A stretch of 64,000 nt of DNA from Methanoculleus horonobensis (GTDB lineage Archaea > Halobacteriota > Methanomicrobia > Methanomicrobiales > Methanoculleaceae). Under the pieces are notes generated by a model. That model made no database searches. It was given only the letters and a program-made list of their open reading frames with translations, and was not told the origin of the DNA. Location of the stretch: the NCBI RefSeq assembly GCF_001602375.1, contig NZ_BCNY01000013.1, forward strand, positions 124,001-188,000, in the 5' to 3' direction. A program made the position numbers and the translations under genes. Below are positions 33,760-45,740 of the stretch, piece after piece; the first letter of the stretch is position 1; each line of letters begins with the position of its first letter.

Positions 33760-35019
33760 ATGGATCGCCTGCACCTGCTCCTCCAGCGTTACTTCGGGCA
33801 TTCTGCGTTCAACCCCTACCAGGAGGAGATTATCCGCGATCTCCTCGGCGGGCGCGACGTCCTTGCGGTGCTCGCGACCGGAGGTGGCAAATCGCTCTGC
33901 TACCAGGTCCCCGCGCTCATCGGCGAGGGTATCACGCTGGTGATATCGCCCCTCATCGCGCTGATGAAGGACCAGGTCGACGACCTGCAGGCCCGCGGGA
34001 TCGGGGCGGAAGCGCTGAACTCTTCCGGATCATATGCCGCGACGCGCCGGATCCTCTCGGAACTCAACGAGGGCCTGATCCAGATCCTCTACGTCTCGCC
34101 GGAGAAGGCGGTCGGCGAAGATTTTATCGACCTGATGGCGTCCCTTCCGGTCACCCTGATCGCGGTCGATGAGGCGCACTGCATATCGATGTGGGGGCAC
34201 CAGTTCCGCCCGGAGTACCGGTCGCTTTCGGTGCTCAAGGAACGGTTCCCCGGGGTGCCGATGGTTGCCCTGACGGCGACCGCGACCCCGGACGTCCGCG
34301 ACGACATCGCGCGGCAGCTCAATCTTTCGGACCCTTCGGTCTACGTCGGGAGTTTCAACCGCGAGAACCTCCGCTACGCCGTCGTCGGAAAGGAGGAGGA
34401 CGCGTTCGAACGGCTCCGGGCCTACCTGCGGGGCAGGAGAGGGGACGCCGGGATCGTCTATGTCGCAACACGGGAGGGGGCCGAGACGCTCGCGGCACGG
34501 CTCCGCGCCGGCGGCATCCCGGCACTCCCCTACCATGCCGGCATGACGGCGGCCGCCCGGAGAGAGACGCAGGACAGGTTCATCGGCGGGAAGATTCCGG
34601 TCGTCTGCGCGACGAGCGCGTTCGGCATGGGGATCGACAAGCCGGATGTCCGGTTCGTCGTCCACTACGATATGCCCAAGACCCTCGAGGCCTACTACCA
34701 GGAGAGCGGCCGGGCCGGACGGGACGGGAAGGAGAGCGACTGCATCCTCTACTACAGCGACGACGACGCACGGCGCCTCAGATCGTTCATCGACCGCGAT
34801 CTTGCGTCCGAGTTCCAGCGCGAGGTTGCACGCTCGAAACTCCAGAGCATGGTCGACTACTGCACCGCAACCGGGTGCCGGAGGGCGATACTCCTCGGAT
34901 ACTTCGGGGAGCGGATCGAGGAGCCCTGCAACGGCTGCGATGCCTGTGCTCCGGCAGGAAAGGCTCGTCCCCGCTCCGAGCGGCGGAAGCGCGGTGCCGC
35001 CCGTTCTGCATCGGGATGA
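33760..35019 (+). CDS. recQ: RecQ-family DNA helicase, short form
   Basis: A 419-residue 3'-5' DNA helicase. Motifs are clear: FNPYQEEII (motif 0), Walker A TGGGKSLCYQVP, DEAHCISMWGHQFR (DEAH box plus aromatic loop), TATATP, and motif VI QESGRAGRDG. The zinc-binding RQC part is present (Cys pattern in CTATGCR and CNGCDAC), but the protein ends in a basic tail directly after it, with no winged-helix or HRDC domain. It could therefore act like the minimal RecQ proteins found in some prokaryotes. ATG 33760 is chosen; a GTG lies one codon upstream. The TATATA immediately before it is too close to be its promoter unless initiation is downstream. Confidence 0.93.
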   Translation: MDRLHLLLQRYFGHSAFNPYQEEIIRDLLGGRDVLAVLATGGGKSLCYQVPALIGEGITLVISPLIALMKDQVDDLQARGIGAEALNSSGSYAATRRILSELNEGLIQILYVSPEKAVGEDFIDLMASLPVTLIAVDEAHCISMWGHQFRPEYRSLSVLKERFPGVPMVALTATATPDVRDDIARQLNLSDPSVYVGSFNRENLRYAVVGKEEDAFERLRAYLRGRRGDAGIVYVATREGAETLAARLRAGGIPALPYHAGMTAAARRETQDRFIGGKIPVVCATSAFGMGIDKPDVRFVVHYDMPKTLEAYYQESGRAGRDGKESDCILYYSDDDARRLRSFIDRDLASEFQREVARSKLQSMVDYCTATGCRRAILLGYFGERIEEPCNGCDACAPAGKARPRSERRKRGAARSASG

Positions 35020-35096
35020 ACCGTTGGGTACCGGTGTCCCCCTTCCCGGGGAAACACCTATTACGGAGACGGGAAAAGACTTTGCCGGGATTTGTC

Positions 35097-35321
35097 ATGG
35101 CAAAGAAGTTAACTCGTTCGACGTCCGACCGGTGGATCGCCGGCATATGCGGCGGTATTGGAGAGTATCTCGAGATCGACCCGAACGTCATCAGGATGAT
35201 CTGGGTCGTCCTCAGCGTGCTCACGACGGTCTTCCCGGGGGTAATCATTTATATCCTGCTCTGGATCATCCTGCCGGAACAGGGGCAGGCGCGGCCGGTG
35301 GGGACGTACAGCGAAGCGTGA
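35097..35321 (+). CDS. PspC-domain membrane protein
   Basis: A 74-residue protein with a PspC domain: an N-terminal RWIAGICGGIGEYLEIDPNV amphipathic segment followed by one membrane helix (RMIWVVLSVLTTVFPGVIIY and on to ILLWIILPE). In bacteria PspC helps sense envelope stress; the archaeal role is unknown. ATG 35097 is the only reasonable start. It lies 77 bp behind recQ on the same strand and may be co-transcribed or independently expressed. The following 453-bp gap to uvrB holds repeat copy E and no gene. Confidence 0.9.
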   Translation: MAKKLTRSTSDRWIAGICGGIGEYLEIDPNVIRMIWVVLSVLTTVFPGVIIYILLWIILPEQGQARPVGTYSEA

Positions 35322-35494
35322 GCGAGGGCAAGGTGCGGCCGGGGAGGCTGCACCCGGTTTTTGAGGAGGGGCGGTCGAGGGTGGCGGAGAATGTTTCAAA
35401 CAAGAGAACTCGACCTGACATAGTGCTTGTCCCATAACGGGAGTTTTAATCAGACCTCCTTTGATCGCTCGCCCGTATACGGCTTTCCACCGGC

Positions 35495-35642
35495 TATCGC
35501 CACGCACTGCCCCCGCCCCTCGTGGGCGGGGGAGGAGGCCGAAGGCCGGGTGGGGTGGGGGTTACACGCGTCCTTCCTTAAGGGACAGAGACAGGGGAGG
35601 GGGCTCGCCCCCCTCCCCGTCAGCCCCTCCCCAATGGCGATA
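35495..35642 (+). repeat. intergenic GC-rich repeat, copy E
   Basis: Main subtype, nearly identical to copy B at both ends: TATCGCCACGCACTGCCCCC at the left and CCCCAATGGCGATA at the right, with the hairpins GCCCCCGCCCC/GGGCGGGGG and GGGGAGGGGG-CTCG-CCCCCCTCCCC. The left flank ACGGCTTTCCA is shared with copy B, and the right flank CACGGCCCACTGTACCGGGC is shared with copies B, C and F. It lies between the convergent pspC and uvrB genes. Confidence 0.9.
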
Positions 35643-35774
35643 TCCTCACGGCCCACTGTACCGGGCTTTCCATCGCCTCAACAGTTTTGTCGTCAAAACA
35701 AGAGAGGTTACCACGTTTACCGTCACAGCCCCTCCCGGCCCCATACTCCGCAGCAATCCGGAGCCTTAGCCTTT

Positions 35775-37703
35775 CTACCGCCCCTTCCCTTCCTGCAACT
35801 TCTTGATCATATCCCGGAGCGCAATCGCCCGCTCGAACTCCAGGCGTTCCGCCGCCTCCCGCATATCGGCCTCGAGTTCGATGATCAGGTTCGGGACTTC
35901 GGACTTCGGGACGTGCTTGATATCGGTGATATCGACCTCTTTCTCGCGGATCGGTTTTCGGATCGTCTGCGGCGTGATGCCGTGCCGGACGTTGTACTCG
36001 AGCTGCATCGCTCGCCGCCGCCCGGTCTCGGCCATCGCCTTCTTGATCGAGTCGGTCATGGTATCGGCGTAGAGCACGACCTTCGCGTTGACGTTGCGGG
36101 CCGCCCGCCCGATCGTCTGGACCAGGCTTCTCGCGTCGCGGAGGAACCCCTCCTTGTCGGCGTCGAGGATGCCGACGAACCCCACCTCGGGGATGTCGAG
36201 CCCCTCCCGCAGGAGGTTGATCCCGACGAGGACGTCGTACTTCCCGAGACGGAGCTGCCGGATGATCTCCGTCCGCTCGATGGTCTCGATCTCCGAGTGG
36301 AGGTAGCGGGTCTTGATCCCCTGCTCGGCGAGATACTCCGAGAGCTCCTCGGCAAGCCGTTTCGTAAGGGTCGTCAGCAGTATGCGGTCGCCGCGGTCGA
36401 TGGTGGCCCGGATCTCCGCCATCACGTCCGGGATCTGCCCCTCGATCGGCCGAACCTCGACCGCAGGATCGACGAGCCCCGTCGGCCGGATGATCTGCTC
36501 CGCGACGCTCGACCGCTTCAGTTCGTAGTCTCCCGGGGTTGCCGAGACGAAGATGACGTTTCGCATGTAGCCCGAGAACTCGTCGAACTTCAGCGGCCGG
36601 TTGTCGAACGCCGACGGGAGCCGAAAGCCGTAGTCCACGAGGGACTTCTTCCGAGAGTAGTCGCCGTGGTACATCCCCCTGACCTGGGGGAGGGTCTGGT
36701 GGCTCTCGTCGATCACCATCAGGAAGTCCTCGGGGAAGTAGTCCAGCAGGCAGTAGGGCTGTTCGCCGGCCTTCCGCCCGTCAAAGTGGCGGGAGTAGTT
36801 CTCGATCCCCTTGCAGGTTCCGGTCTCGCGGATCATATCGATGTCGTAGAGCGTCCGCTGGCGGAGGCGGTGCGCCTCGATCATGCCGAGGCCCGGGAGC
36901 CATTCCTCGAGTTCCTCCTCTATCGAGACGATCGCCTGCTCTTTCACCTCATCGGGGGCGACGAAGTGCCTCGCCGGGTAGACGAAGAAGTAGTCCATCG
37001 CCTCGAGCCGCTCTCCCGATACCTTGTCGATCTCGCTGATCCGGTCGACCTCGTCCCCGAAGAGTTCGATCCGGATGATGTTGTTGAAGTAGCCGGGGAC
37101 GATATCGATGGTGTCGCCCTTCACGCGGAACCGGCCCGGCATGAGTTCGAGCTCGTTTCGCTCGAACTGGATGTCGACGAGTCTCCTGATGATGTCGTCC
37201 CGCCGCATCCGGTCGCGGACCTTCACCTCGAACCCCATTCCCTGGAAGTTCGCGGGGTTCCCGAGACCGTAGATGCAGGAGACCGAAGCGACGATGATGG
37301 TGTCGGGGCGGGAGAGGACCGAGGCGGTGGCCGCAAGCCGCATCTGCTCGATCTTGGGGTTGATCTGGGCGTCTTTCTCGATGTAAAGGTCGCGCTTCGC
37401 GATGTAGGACTCGGGCTGGTAGTAGTCGTAGTAGGAGACGAAGTACTCCACCCGGTTATCGGGGAAGAACGACCTGAACTCGTTGTAGAGCTGGGCGGCA
37501 AGCGTCTTGTTGTGGGCTATGACGAGGGTGGGCTTCTGGACCTCCTCGACGACGTTTGCTATCGTGAACGTCTTCCCCGAGCCCGTGACCCCGAGGAGGG
37601 TCTGGTACCGCTCGTCGCGGGAAAGGCCGTCGCTGAGTTTCCGGATCGCGTCGGGCTGCGATCCGGTCGGCTTGAAGTCAGCCTTGAGGTGAAATTCCGT
37701 CAT
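35775..37703 (-). CDS. uvrB: excinuclease ABC subunit B
   Basis: DNA damage-verifying helicase-like subunit of nucleotide excision repair. The 642-residue protein has Walker A GVTGSGKTFTIAN, the beta-hairpin region YYDYYQPESYIAK, DESHQTLPQ, the motif VI region QTIGRAARN and a C-terminal UvrB/UvrC interaction motif (LEADMREAAERLEFERAIAL). The start overlaps the uvrC stop by 4 bp. It is the last gene of a uvrA-uvrC-uvrB operon. The system is of bacterial type and was presumably acquired by methanogens through transfer. A long open frame on the opposite strand is a shadow. Confidence 0.98.
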   Translation of the reverse strand: MTEFHLKADFKPTGSQPDAIRKLSDGLSRDERYQTLLGVTGSGKTFTIANVVEEVQKPTLVIAHNKTLAAQLYNEFRSFFPDNRVEYFVSYYDYYQPESYIAKRDLYIEKDAQINPKIEQMRLAATASVLSRPDTIIVASVSCIYGLGNPANFQGMGFEVKVRDRMRRDDIIRRLVDIQFERNELELMPGRFRVKGDTIDIVPGYFNNIIRIELFGDEVDRISEIDKVSGERLEAMDYFFVYPARHFVAPDEVKEQAIVSIEEELEEWLPGLGMIEAHRLRQRTLYDIDMIRETGTCKGIENYSRHFDGRKAGEQPYCLLDYFPEDFLMVIDESHQTLPQVRGMYHGDYSRKKSLVDYGFRLPSAFDNRPLKFDEFSGYMRNVIFVSATPGDYELKRSSVAEQIIRPTGLVDPAVEVRPIEGQIPDVMAEIRATIDRGDRILLTTLTKRLAEELSEYLAEQGIKTRYLHSEIETIERTEIIRQLRLGKYDVLVGINLLREGLDIPEVGFVGILDADKEGFLRDARSLVQTIGRAARNVNAKVVLYADTMTDSIKKAMAETGRRRAMQLEYNVRHGITPQTIRKPIREKEVDITDIKHVPKSEVPNLIIELEADMREAAERLEFERAIALRDMIKKLQEGKGR

Positions 37704-39246
37704 GGTGCCACCGTCTTCTTCCTGAGGGTTCTGTGATACGCGATCGCGAACCGGTGCGCCTCGTCGCGGATCTCCTGGAGGAAGAGCGACGCCTTCTCGT
37801 GTTTCTCAAGCGGCAGGGGGTGGGAGAAGCCCGGCACGAAGACCTCCTCCTCGCGCTTCGCGATCGCCGCGATCGGGACTTTGATACCGAGATCTCTCAG
37901 CACCGCGGTTGCCGCCGCAAGCTGCCCTTTCCCGCCGTCGATGAGGATCAGGTCGGGGAACTCGCCGCCCTCCTTCTGGAGCCGCGAGTAGCGCCGGCGG
38001 ACAACCTCGGCGATCGCCGCGAAGTCGTCGACACCCTCGACCGTCCGTATCCTGAACCGCCGGTAGTTCCGCTTGTCGGGCTTCCCCCAGAGGAACCGGA
38101 CCATCGAACCCACCATCGCCGTCCCGGAGAGGTGGGAGATGTCGAAGCACTCGATCGCGACGGGAAGGTCCGGGAGGTGCAGCCGGCGTTTGAGCTCGTC
38201 CAGTTTGATCCGGTCGCCGAAGAATGCGATCTCCACGTTCTTCCTGACCAGATCGAGCAGATTCTTCTTCTCGCCCCGCTGCGGCACGACCACCCGGACC
38301 TTGCCGCCCCGAAGGTGGGAGAGGTAGCCGGCGACGGCATCGTCGATGGGCACGGGCAGGATCACCTCCTGCGGCGGTTCGTGGTCGGCGTAGTAGCGGA
38401 CGAGGAACTCCTCGAGGAACCCCTCCGTCTCGTCGAAGGTGTACTCGCGCTTCCCGGCAAGCGTTCCCCGGTCGACGTTGAAGAGCATCAGAAAGACGGT
38501 TCCCTCGCTCACGATATAGTTGACGATATCCTCGTTGTAGGTCTTCTGCCGGTCGACGTGCTGGCGCTCGCGCAGCCCCTCGATGGCTGTGATCTGGTCG
38601 CGGAGCTCCATCGCCCGCTCGAACTCCTGCTGTTCTGCCGAGGCTGCCATCTCCGCGCGGAGCGTCCGGATGAGCCCGGCGATATCTCCTTTCAGGACGG
38701 CTTCCGCTCTTCTCGCCCGCTCCCGGTATTCGTCCTCGCCGATCCTTCCCATGCAGGGGGCGCTGCACGAACCGATGTGCGCACGGAGGCACGGGCGGCG
38801 GGGGAGGCGCCGGCACGACCGGAGCCCGAATAATGATTTCAGCAGCCGGAGGAGGTCTTCGCGCTCCCGGCCGGAGACGAACGGCCCGTAGTAGCGGCCG
38901 TTCCCGTCGGGCTGGCGGGCGGTGTGAACCCGGGGATAGGGCTCGTCGGTGATGTGGATGTAGGCGTACCGCTTCGCGTCCTTCAAGTCGATGTTGTACT
39001 TCGGCTGGTGCTTCTTGATCAGGGTGTTCTCGAGGATGAACGCCTCGACCTCGGTGTCGGTGACGATGAAGTCGAGACCGGCGATCGCGGCCACGAGGTT
39101 CTGCGTCTTCCGGTCGAGGTCGTGCCGGGAGAAGTAACTCGAGACCCTTCGTTTGAGGTTCTTCGCCTTCCCGACGTAGATGATGGTGCCCTCCCTGTCG
39201 GAGAAGAGGTAGCAGCCGGGCTCGGTCGGAAGACTCTGGGTATCGA

Positions 39247-39250
<4 letters not shown>
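37700..39250 (-). CDS. uvrC: excinuclease ABC subunit C, without C-terminal HhH domain
   Basis: Dual-incision nuclease of nucleotide excision repair. The 516-residue protein has the GIY-YIG nuclease at the N-terminus ([20 protein letters not shown]), a Cys cluster ([13 protein letters not shown]), the UVR motif ([16 protein letters not shown]) and the RNase H-like nuclease ([18 protein letters not shown] and [11 protein letters not shown]). It ends shortly after the nuclease, so the helix-hairpin-helix domain that extends bacterial UvrC to about 600 residues is absent. It overlaps uvrA and uvrB by 4 bp each. The start at ATG 39250 is set by the overlap and by homology. Confidence 0.97.
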
Positions 39251-42051
<2,801 letters not shown>

Positions 42052-42208
42052 TTGTCTGTTCAGATATGTTTGTCGTCTTACCTCATAGCCGTTTGCCGAC
42101 ATAAAGTTTAAATAAATTTAGTTAGCGGAGCCCGGAATGACGCCCGTTTGGGAGGGTTCCGGAACCACTCCTGCATGACCACCCTTTTTGACTTTTCCGG
42201 TCAAAACG

Positions 42209-42216
42209 GTATACAT
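42209..42216 (+). promoter_or_regulatory. TATA box of the ArcS-like gene
   Basis: GTATACAT centred about 24 bp before the ATG at 42236 implies a leaderless mRNA and supports that start over the ATG at 42188. Confidence 0.6.
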
Positions 42217-42235
42217 CAAGAGTGGAACATTTTTC

Positions 42236-42961
42236 ATGCAGAAGGATCGGATAGTGCGAAGTGCGGGCGCCTCCCGGCAGGTGGCCAGTATCGCGCAGGA
42301 CAGGCACGGGAACCCTATCGAGATATTCGACCCGCCGTTCTACCAGAAGGAGTTCGAGGAGGCCTACCGGTTCATCATCGACGACTATCCGGTAGCGCCA
42401 AGAGAGATCGGCCTCTTCCTCCCCTGTGCCGTGCGGAAACCCTACAGCCAGAGCCCGAGCCACAGACTCTTCCGGCGGATCATCGACGGCGTCCTCGCCC
42501 CGGAGGAGTATCACATCGTCATCTTCGGCACCTGCGGAACCGTCCCCGCGGAGCTCGAGTGCATGTACCCCTACCGGAACTACCACTACATGCTCGGCAA
42601 GACCACGGACGAGCGGATCCGGCGGGACTTCCACCGGATCGAGGTCTACCGGCTGAAGGGCTACCTCGAGAAGACCCGGGAGACCTACCGGCACCGGCTC
42701 GCCTACTGCATCGGGCCGTTTCGGAAGGCGATGGTCGAGGCCGCGGAAGCGACCGGGATCGCCGTCGACCTCCTCCCCTCCGATCCGATGATCGAGCGGC
42801 TCTACGACATCGACTGCCCCTTCCCGGAGGGCAGCCTCTCGATGCAGGGCTACATCGACGAGTTCCGCGAGGGGCTCGTGAGGCTGGCGGGGAAGCTACA
42901 CGTCGGGGGCACGACGGCTCTGGAAGGGTGCCCGGAGCGGCGGGGGCCGGTGAGGGCGTGA
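42236..42961 (+). CDS. minimal archaeosine synthase (ArcS)-like protein, DUF5591 domain
   Basis: A 241-residue protein matching the core domain of archaeosine synthase ArcS/TgtA2, which with RaSEA acts on preQ0-15 of tRNA to form archaeosine. The diagnostic ArcS motif PCX3KPYX2SX2H is perfect here: PCAVRKPYSQSPSH at residues 64-77. Typical euryarchaeal ArcS is a roughly 500-residue or longer protein with a TGT-like N-terminus and C-terminal PUA; these parts are absent, so the gene is either a stand-alone catalytic core or the other half is encoded elsewhere. tgtA, encoding the preceding step, is at the left edge of the window. Monocistronic, leaderless-type promoter. Confidence 0.82.
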   Translation: MQKDRIVRSAGASRQVASIAQDRHGNPIEIFDPPFYQKEFEEAYRFIIDDYPVAPREIGLFLPCAVRKPYSQSPSHRLFRRIIDGVLAPEEYHIVIFGTCGTVPAELECMYPYRNYHYMLGKTTDERIRRDFHRIEVYRLKGYLEKTRETYRHRLAYCIGPFRKAMVEAAEATGIAVDLLPSDPMIERLYDIDCPFPEGSLSMQGYIDEFREGLVRLAGKLHVGGTTALEGCPERRGPVRA

Positions 42962-43047
42962 TTGGGTGCGAAGGAAAAGAGTTGTTTAAAATTCGTTGAC
43001 TGCCTTCTAGTCTCCTTCGATTGCACCTGGCACCGATTTCAGGGGGA

Positions 43048-43163
43048 TATCGCCGAGAGGGGGGTGGGGACAGGGGAGGGGGGAATACTCCCCCCTTCGC
43101 ACCTATCGGTGCTCAAGCTCGCTTCACTCGCACTCCCCGTCAGCCCCTTCCCCAGGGGCGATA
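43048..43163 (+). repeat. intergenic repeat, copy F (short variant subtype)
   Basis: It begins TATCGCCG and ends AGGGGCGATA, each end with one change from the perfect inverted repeat. It contains GACAGGGGAGGGGGG-AATACT-CCCCCC and the segment GCTCAAGCTCGCTTCACTCG that also ends copy C. The left flank CGATTTCAGGGGGATATCGCC and right flank CCACCACGGTCCACTGCACC are shared with other copies. It lies in the 334-bp gap between the convergent ArcS-like and RuBisCO genes, where nothing else is seen. Confidence 0.8.
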
Positions 43164-43295
43164 GCCACCACGGTCCACTGCACCGGGCTTTCTCCTCGCT
43201 TCAGTCGCTCTGTTCGTCGTGGCTAACTCACAACTTCAGGCATATAATCCAGGGTATTTGCAGTCTCACTCAATCGAAATAGTATCAAAACCCCC

Positions 43296-44588
43296 TCACT
43301 TCGGCTTATACCGCCCCCACTTCTCGAGCGCCTCCGAAAGTGCGGGAGCCTTCTTCGCCTTCTCCTCAAGCGTCTCCCCCTCCTTCCAGGCCTCGATCGC
43401 CTGCATGGCGGCCTCTGCGCCCGCCCGCGTCCCCTTCGGGTGGCCGTGGATGCCGCCGCTGACCAGGAGAACGAGTTCGCTGCCGTAGATGTCGAGGACG
43501 TCCGGCACGAGCCCGGGGTGGAGGCCGCCCGACGAGACCGGGAAAGCGGACTTGATATTACCCCAGTCCTGGTCGAGGGCCATGTGGTCGACGGCGTTCG
43601 TATGCTTCTCCCGGAGCATGTCCGCAAGCACCGTGGCCTCCGCCCGGGTGCCGACCAGTTTGCCCACAGCGGTCCCGGTGTGGATCTGCGCAACACCGAC
43701 GAGCCGCATCATCTTCGCCAGGAACTGCATCGTGATCCCGTGCTTCTCGTCCCGGTCGAAGGCCGCGTGCATCGCCCGGTGGGCGTGGATCGCAAGCCCG
43801 AGGTCGGAGCAGTAGTCCCGGAGGGTCGCGACGGCAGCGGTTCCGGCAACCACGACGTCGATCATCGCGTAGTTCCAGCCGTAATCGGCAAGCATCTTCG
43901 CCCGCTTCTCCATCGTCTCGGTGTCGGCGGTGATGTTGATGAACGCGGACTTCACGTCGCCGGTCTCCTGCTCGGCCCGATCGCGCATCTTCGCCATCGC
44001 CCGGACGCGGTCATCGAACCGGTTGAACGACTGGGACGTCAGGTTCTCGTCGTCCTTGACGAAGTCGAACCCGCCCATCCAGGTCTCGTAACCGACCTCT
44101 GCGTGTTCCTCTGCCGTGAAGCCTACCTTCGGCTTCGGCACCGCTCCCGTGAGCGGCCGCCCCCGGATCTTCATCATATCCCGGATCCCCTCCATACCGA
44201 AGTGCGGGCCTTTGAAGTGGCGGAGGTATTCGGCCGGGAGCGAAGCGTCGATCAGCCTGAGACGGTCGAGCGCCTTCATCCCGAAGACGTTCCCGGCGAT
44301 CCCACTCAGGAGCTGGGCCGCGTTCCCCTCCTCCCAGAGGGCGAGCGGGTATGCGATCTTCACGTAGTTCCCCTCGATCTCGAACGCCTTCGCCTGGAGA
44401 TCCCGCATCCGGGGCGGCAGGGTGAAGAGCGTCGTCCAGGTTCCGGTCGAACTCTCCGACGCGATCCTCCCGACCGCCTCTTCCTTGCTGATCCCCGCCG
44501 CAGGCTCGAAGTAGTAGAGGGCTACGAGCTCGTCCGGGCCCGGGGTGTGGTTTAAATCAACAAACTCTTCGTACCAGTCAATCGCCAT
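43296..44588 (-). CDS. rbcL: ribulose-1,5-bisphosphate carboxylase, form III (archaeal)
   Basis: Fixes CO2 on RuBP to two 3-phosphoglycerates. In methanogens it serves either the AMP nucleoside-salvage pathway or, with phosphoribulokinase, the reductive hexulose-phosphate pathway reported for Methanomicrobiales relatives (family knowledge). The 430-residue protein has GGFDFVKDDENLTSQ with the carbamylated Lys, HAHRAMHAAF, loop-6 GTAVGKLVG, and SSGGLHPG. It is shorter than plant-type form I and lacks small-subunit contacts. The ATG at 44588 has GGTGA 4-8 nt upstream; the longer frame from 44666 is not conserved. Monocistronic; no AMP phosphorylase or R15P isomerase gene is nearby. Confidence 0.97.
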   Translation of the reverse strand: MAIDWYEEFVDLNHTPGPDELVALYYFEPAAGISKEEAVGRIASESSTGTWTTLFTLPPRMRDLQAKAFEIEGNYVKIAYPLALWEEGNAAQLLSGIAGNVFGMKALDRLRLIDASLPAEYLRHFKGPHFGMEGIRDMMKIRGRPLTGAVPKPKVGFTAEEHAEVGYETWMGGFDFVKDDENLTSQSFNRFDDRVRAMAKMRDRAEQETGDVKSAFINITADTETMEKRAKMLADYGWNYAMIDVVVAGTAAVATLRDYCSDLGLAIHAHRAMHAAFDRDEKHGITMQFLAKMMRLVGVAQIHTGTAVGKLVGTRAEATVLADMLREKHTNAVDHMALDQDWGNIKSAFPVSSGGLHPGLVPDVLDIYGSELVLLVSGGIHGHPKGTRAGAEAAMQAIEAWKEGETLEEKAKKAPALSEALEKWGRYKPK

Positions 44589-44728
44589 AGAATCACCTCT
44601 TGAAGGAAGGGGTGCCCGGGTAGAAAAACCTTCCATTCGGAGCAGGGTAAAGAACGCTGCAATCACTTTCTCCCCGCAGGCGCCGGGTTTATCTGCCGGC
44701 GGGTCGAGAGGAAAGCAGAAGGAGTCTT

Positions 44729-45562
44729 ATGGAACGAAAAGCCGATAATTTGCGCCCGCTCTTCGATTACGATGCAGAGAGACCGCCCGCGATCGAGATT
44801 GGCGGCACCGACATCTCGGTCCGCGACCTGACCTACCAGACTGCCCCGGGCCGGGGGGTTCGGGCCTACCTGGTGACCCCGGCAAGAGAGGAGGGGACGC
44901 GTTCTGCTGCCGTCCTCTACCTCCACCCGGGACTTGGTTCCCGCGCCACGTTCCTCGCCGAGGCCGTGGCCCTTGCCGGGATGGGTGCGGCCTCCCTGCT
45001 CGTCGACGCTCCCTGGGCCGCCGATACGGCAGCAGCCTGGGGTCAGGCAGTCACAGATCCCGAGGAGGCCGTGCGGGAGCATAACCGGACGGTGATCGAC
45101 CTTCGCCGGGGGATAGATCTCCTCGTAGCGCAGCCGGGCATCGATCCGGACCGGATCGGATTCGTGGGCCACAGTGTCGGGGCGCTTTTCGGGGCGGTGC
45201 TCGCCGGCGTCGATCGGCGTCTTCGCGCCGCCGTCCTGATGGCGGGCACCGGAAGGTTTGTCGACGTCGCCGCGGTGAACCTGCCCGACCTGCAGGGCGA
45301 GAAATTCGAGCACTACCGCCGGACGCTCGCGGAACTCGACCCTGCCGTCTGGGTCGGCCGTGCCGCACCCACCCCGCTCTTCTTTCAGGCCGCTCTTCGC
45401 GACGAGTTCTTCACGGAGGAGCAGGCCCGGGAGTTCTTCGAGCAGGCGGGCGAACCGAAGTCGCTCGAATGGTACGACGCGGGCCATCTCCTTGACGAAG
45501 CAGCCCGCCGCGACCGTGTCGCGTGGCTGGCCGGGGTGCTCTCGCTGGAGCGTTCCCGGTAG
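44729..45562 (+). CDS. alpha/beta-hydrolase (dienelactone hydrolase-like)
   Basis: A 277-residue serine hydrolase. The alpha/beta fold is shown by AVLYLHPGLGSR (oxyanion loop), the nucleophile elbow GHSVG (Ser in the middle), an acid in FFQAALRDEFF and the catalytic His in YDAGHLLDEAA. Similar proteins are broad-specificity esterases; the substrate is not predictable. AAGGAGT is 5 nt before the ATG. A hairpin with a T run follows 16 bp after the stop. Divergent from RuBisCO with about 140 bp between the starts, but no functional connection is evident. Confidence 0.88.
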   Translation: MERKADNLRPLFDYDAERPPAIEIGGTDISVRDLTYQTAPGRGVRAYLVTPAREEGTRSAAVLYLHPGLGSRATFLAEAVALAGMGAASLLVDAPWAADTAAAWGQAVTDPEEAVREHNRTVIDLRRGIDLLVAQPGIDPDRIGFVGHSVGALFGAVLAGVDRRLRAAVLMAGTGRFVDVAAVNLPDLQGEKFEHYRRTLAELDPAVWVGRAAPTPLFFQAALRDEFFTEEQAREFFEQAGEPKSLEWYDAGHLLDEAARRDRVAWLAGVLSLERSR

Positions 45563-45577
45563 CGGGAAAGAAGGGGC

Positions 45578-45600
45578 AATTGCTACGAATGCAATTTTTT
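45578..45600 (+). terminator. hairpin plus T run behind the hydrolase
   Basis: AATTGC at 45578-45583 pairs with GCAATT at 45591-45596 across a 7-nt loop and is followed by T residues to 45600, an intrinsic-terminator-like structure. A TATA-like GTTATAAAGG follows at 45601-45610, with no recognisable gene behind it. Confidence 0.55.
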
Positions 45601-45740
45601 GTTATAAAGGGTAAACATTTTTATGTGGTGAGTTCTTACCCATACGTGGCCAGGCGACGACGGAACCTGCCTGCGCCTCGTCCACCCACCCTGCAGCGCG
45701 CTACTGCATGTCCTTCATACACCCCGATCACTTTTTAGCG

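Noticed and set aside
35427-37736. A 769-codon plus-strand frame opposite uvrB
   Set aside because: Shadow of uvrB; rich in Asp/Val/Leu/Arg as expected for the antisense of a GC-rich gene, and it begins in repeat copy E.
42052-42102. Upstream start of uvrA at 42102
   Set aside because: The extra 17 residues are not part of UvrA, whose family N-terminus begins [13 protein letters not shown] at 42051.
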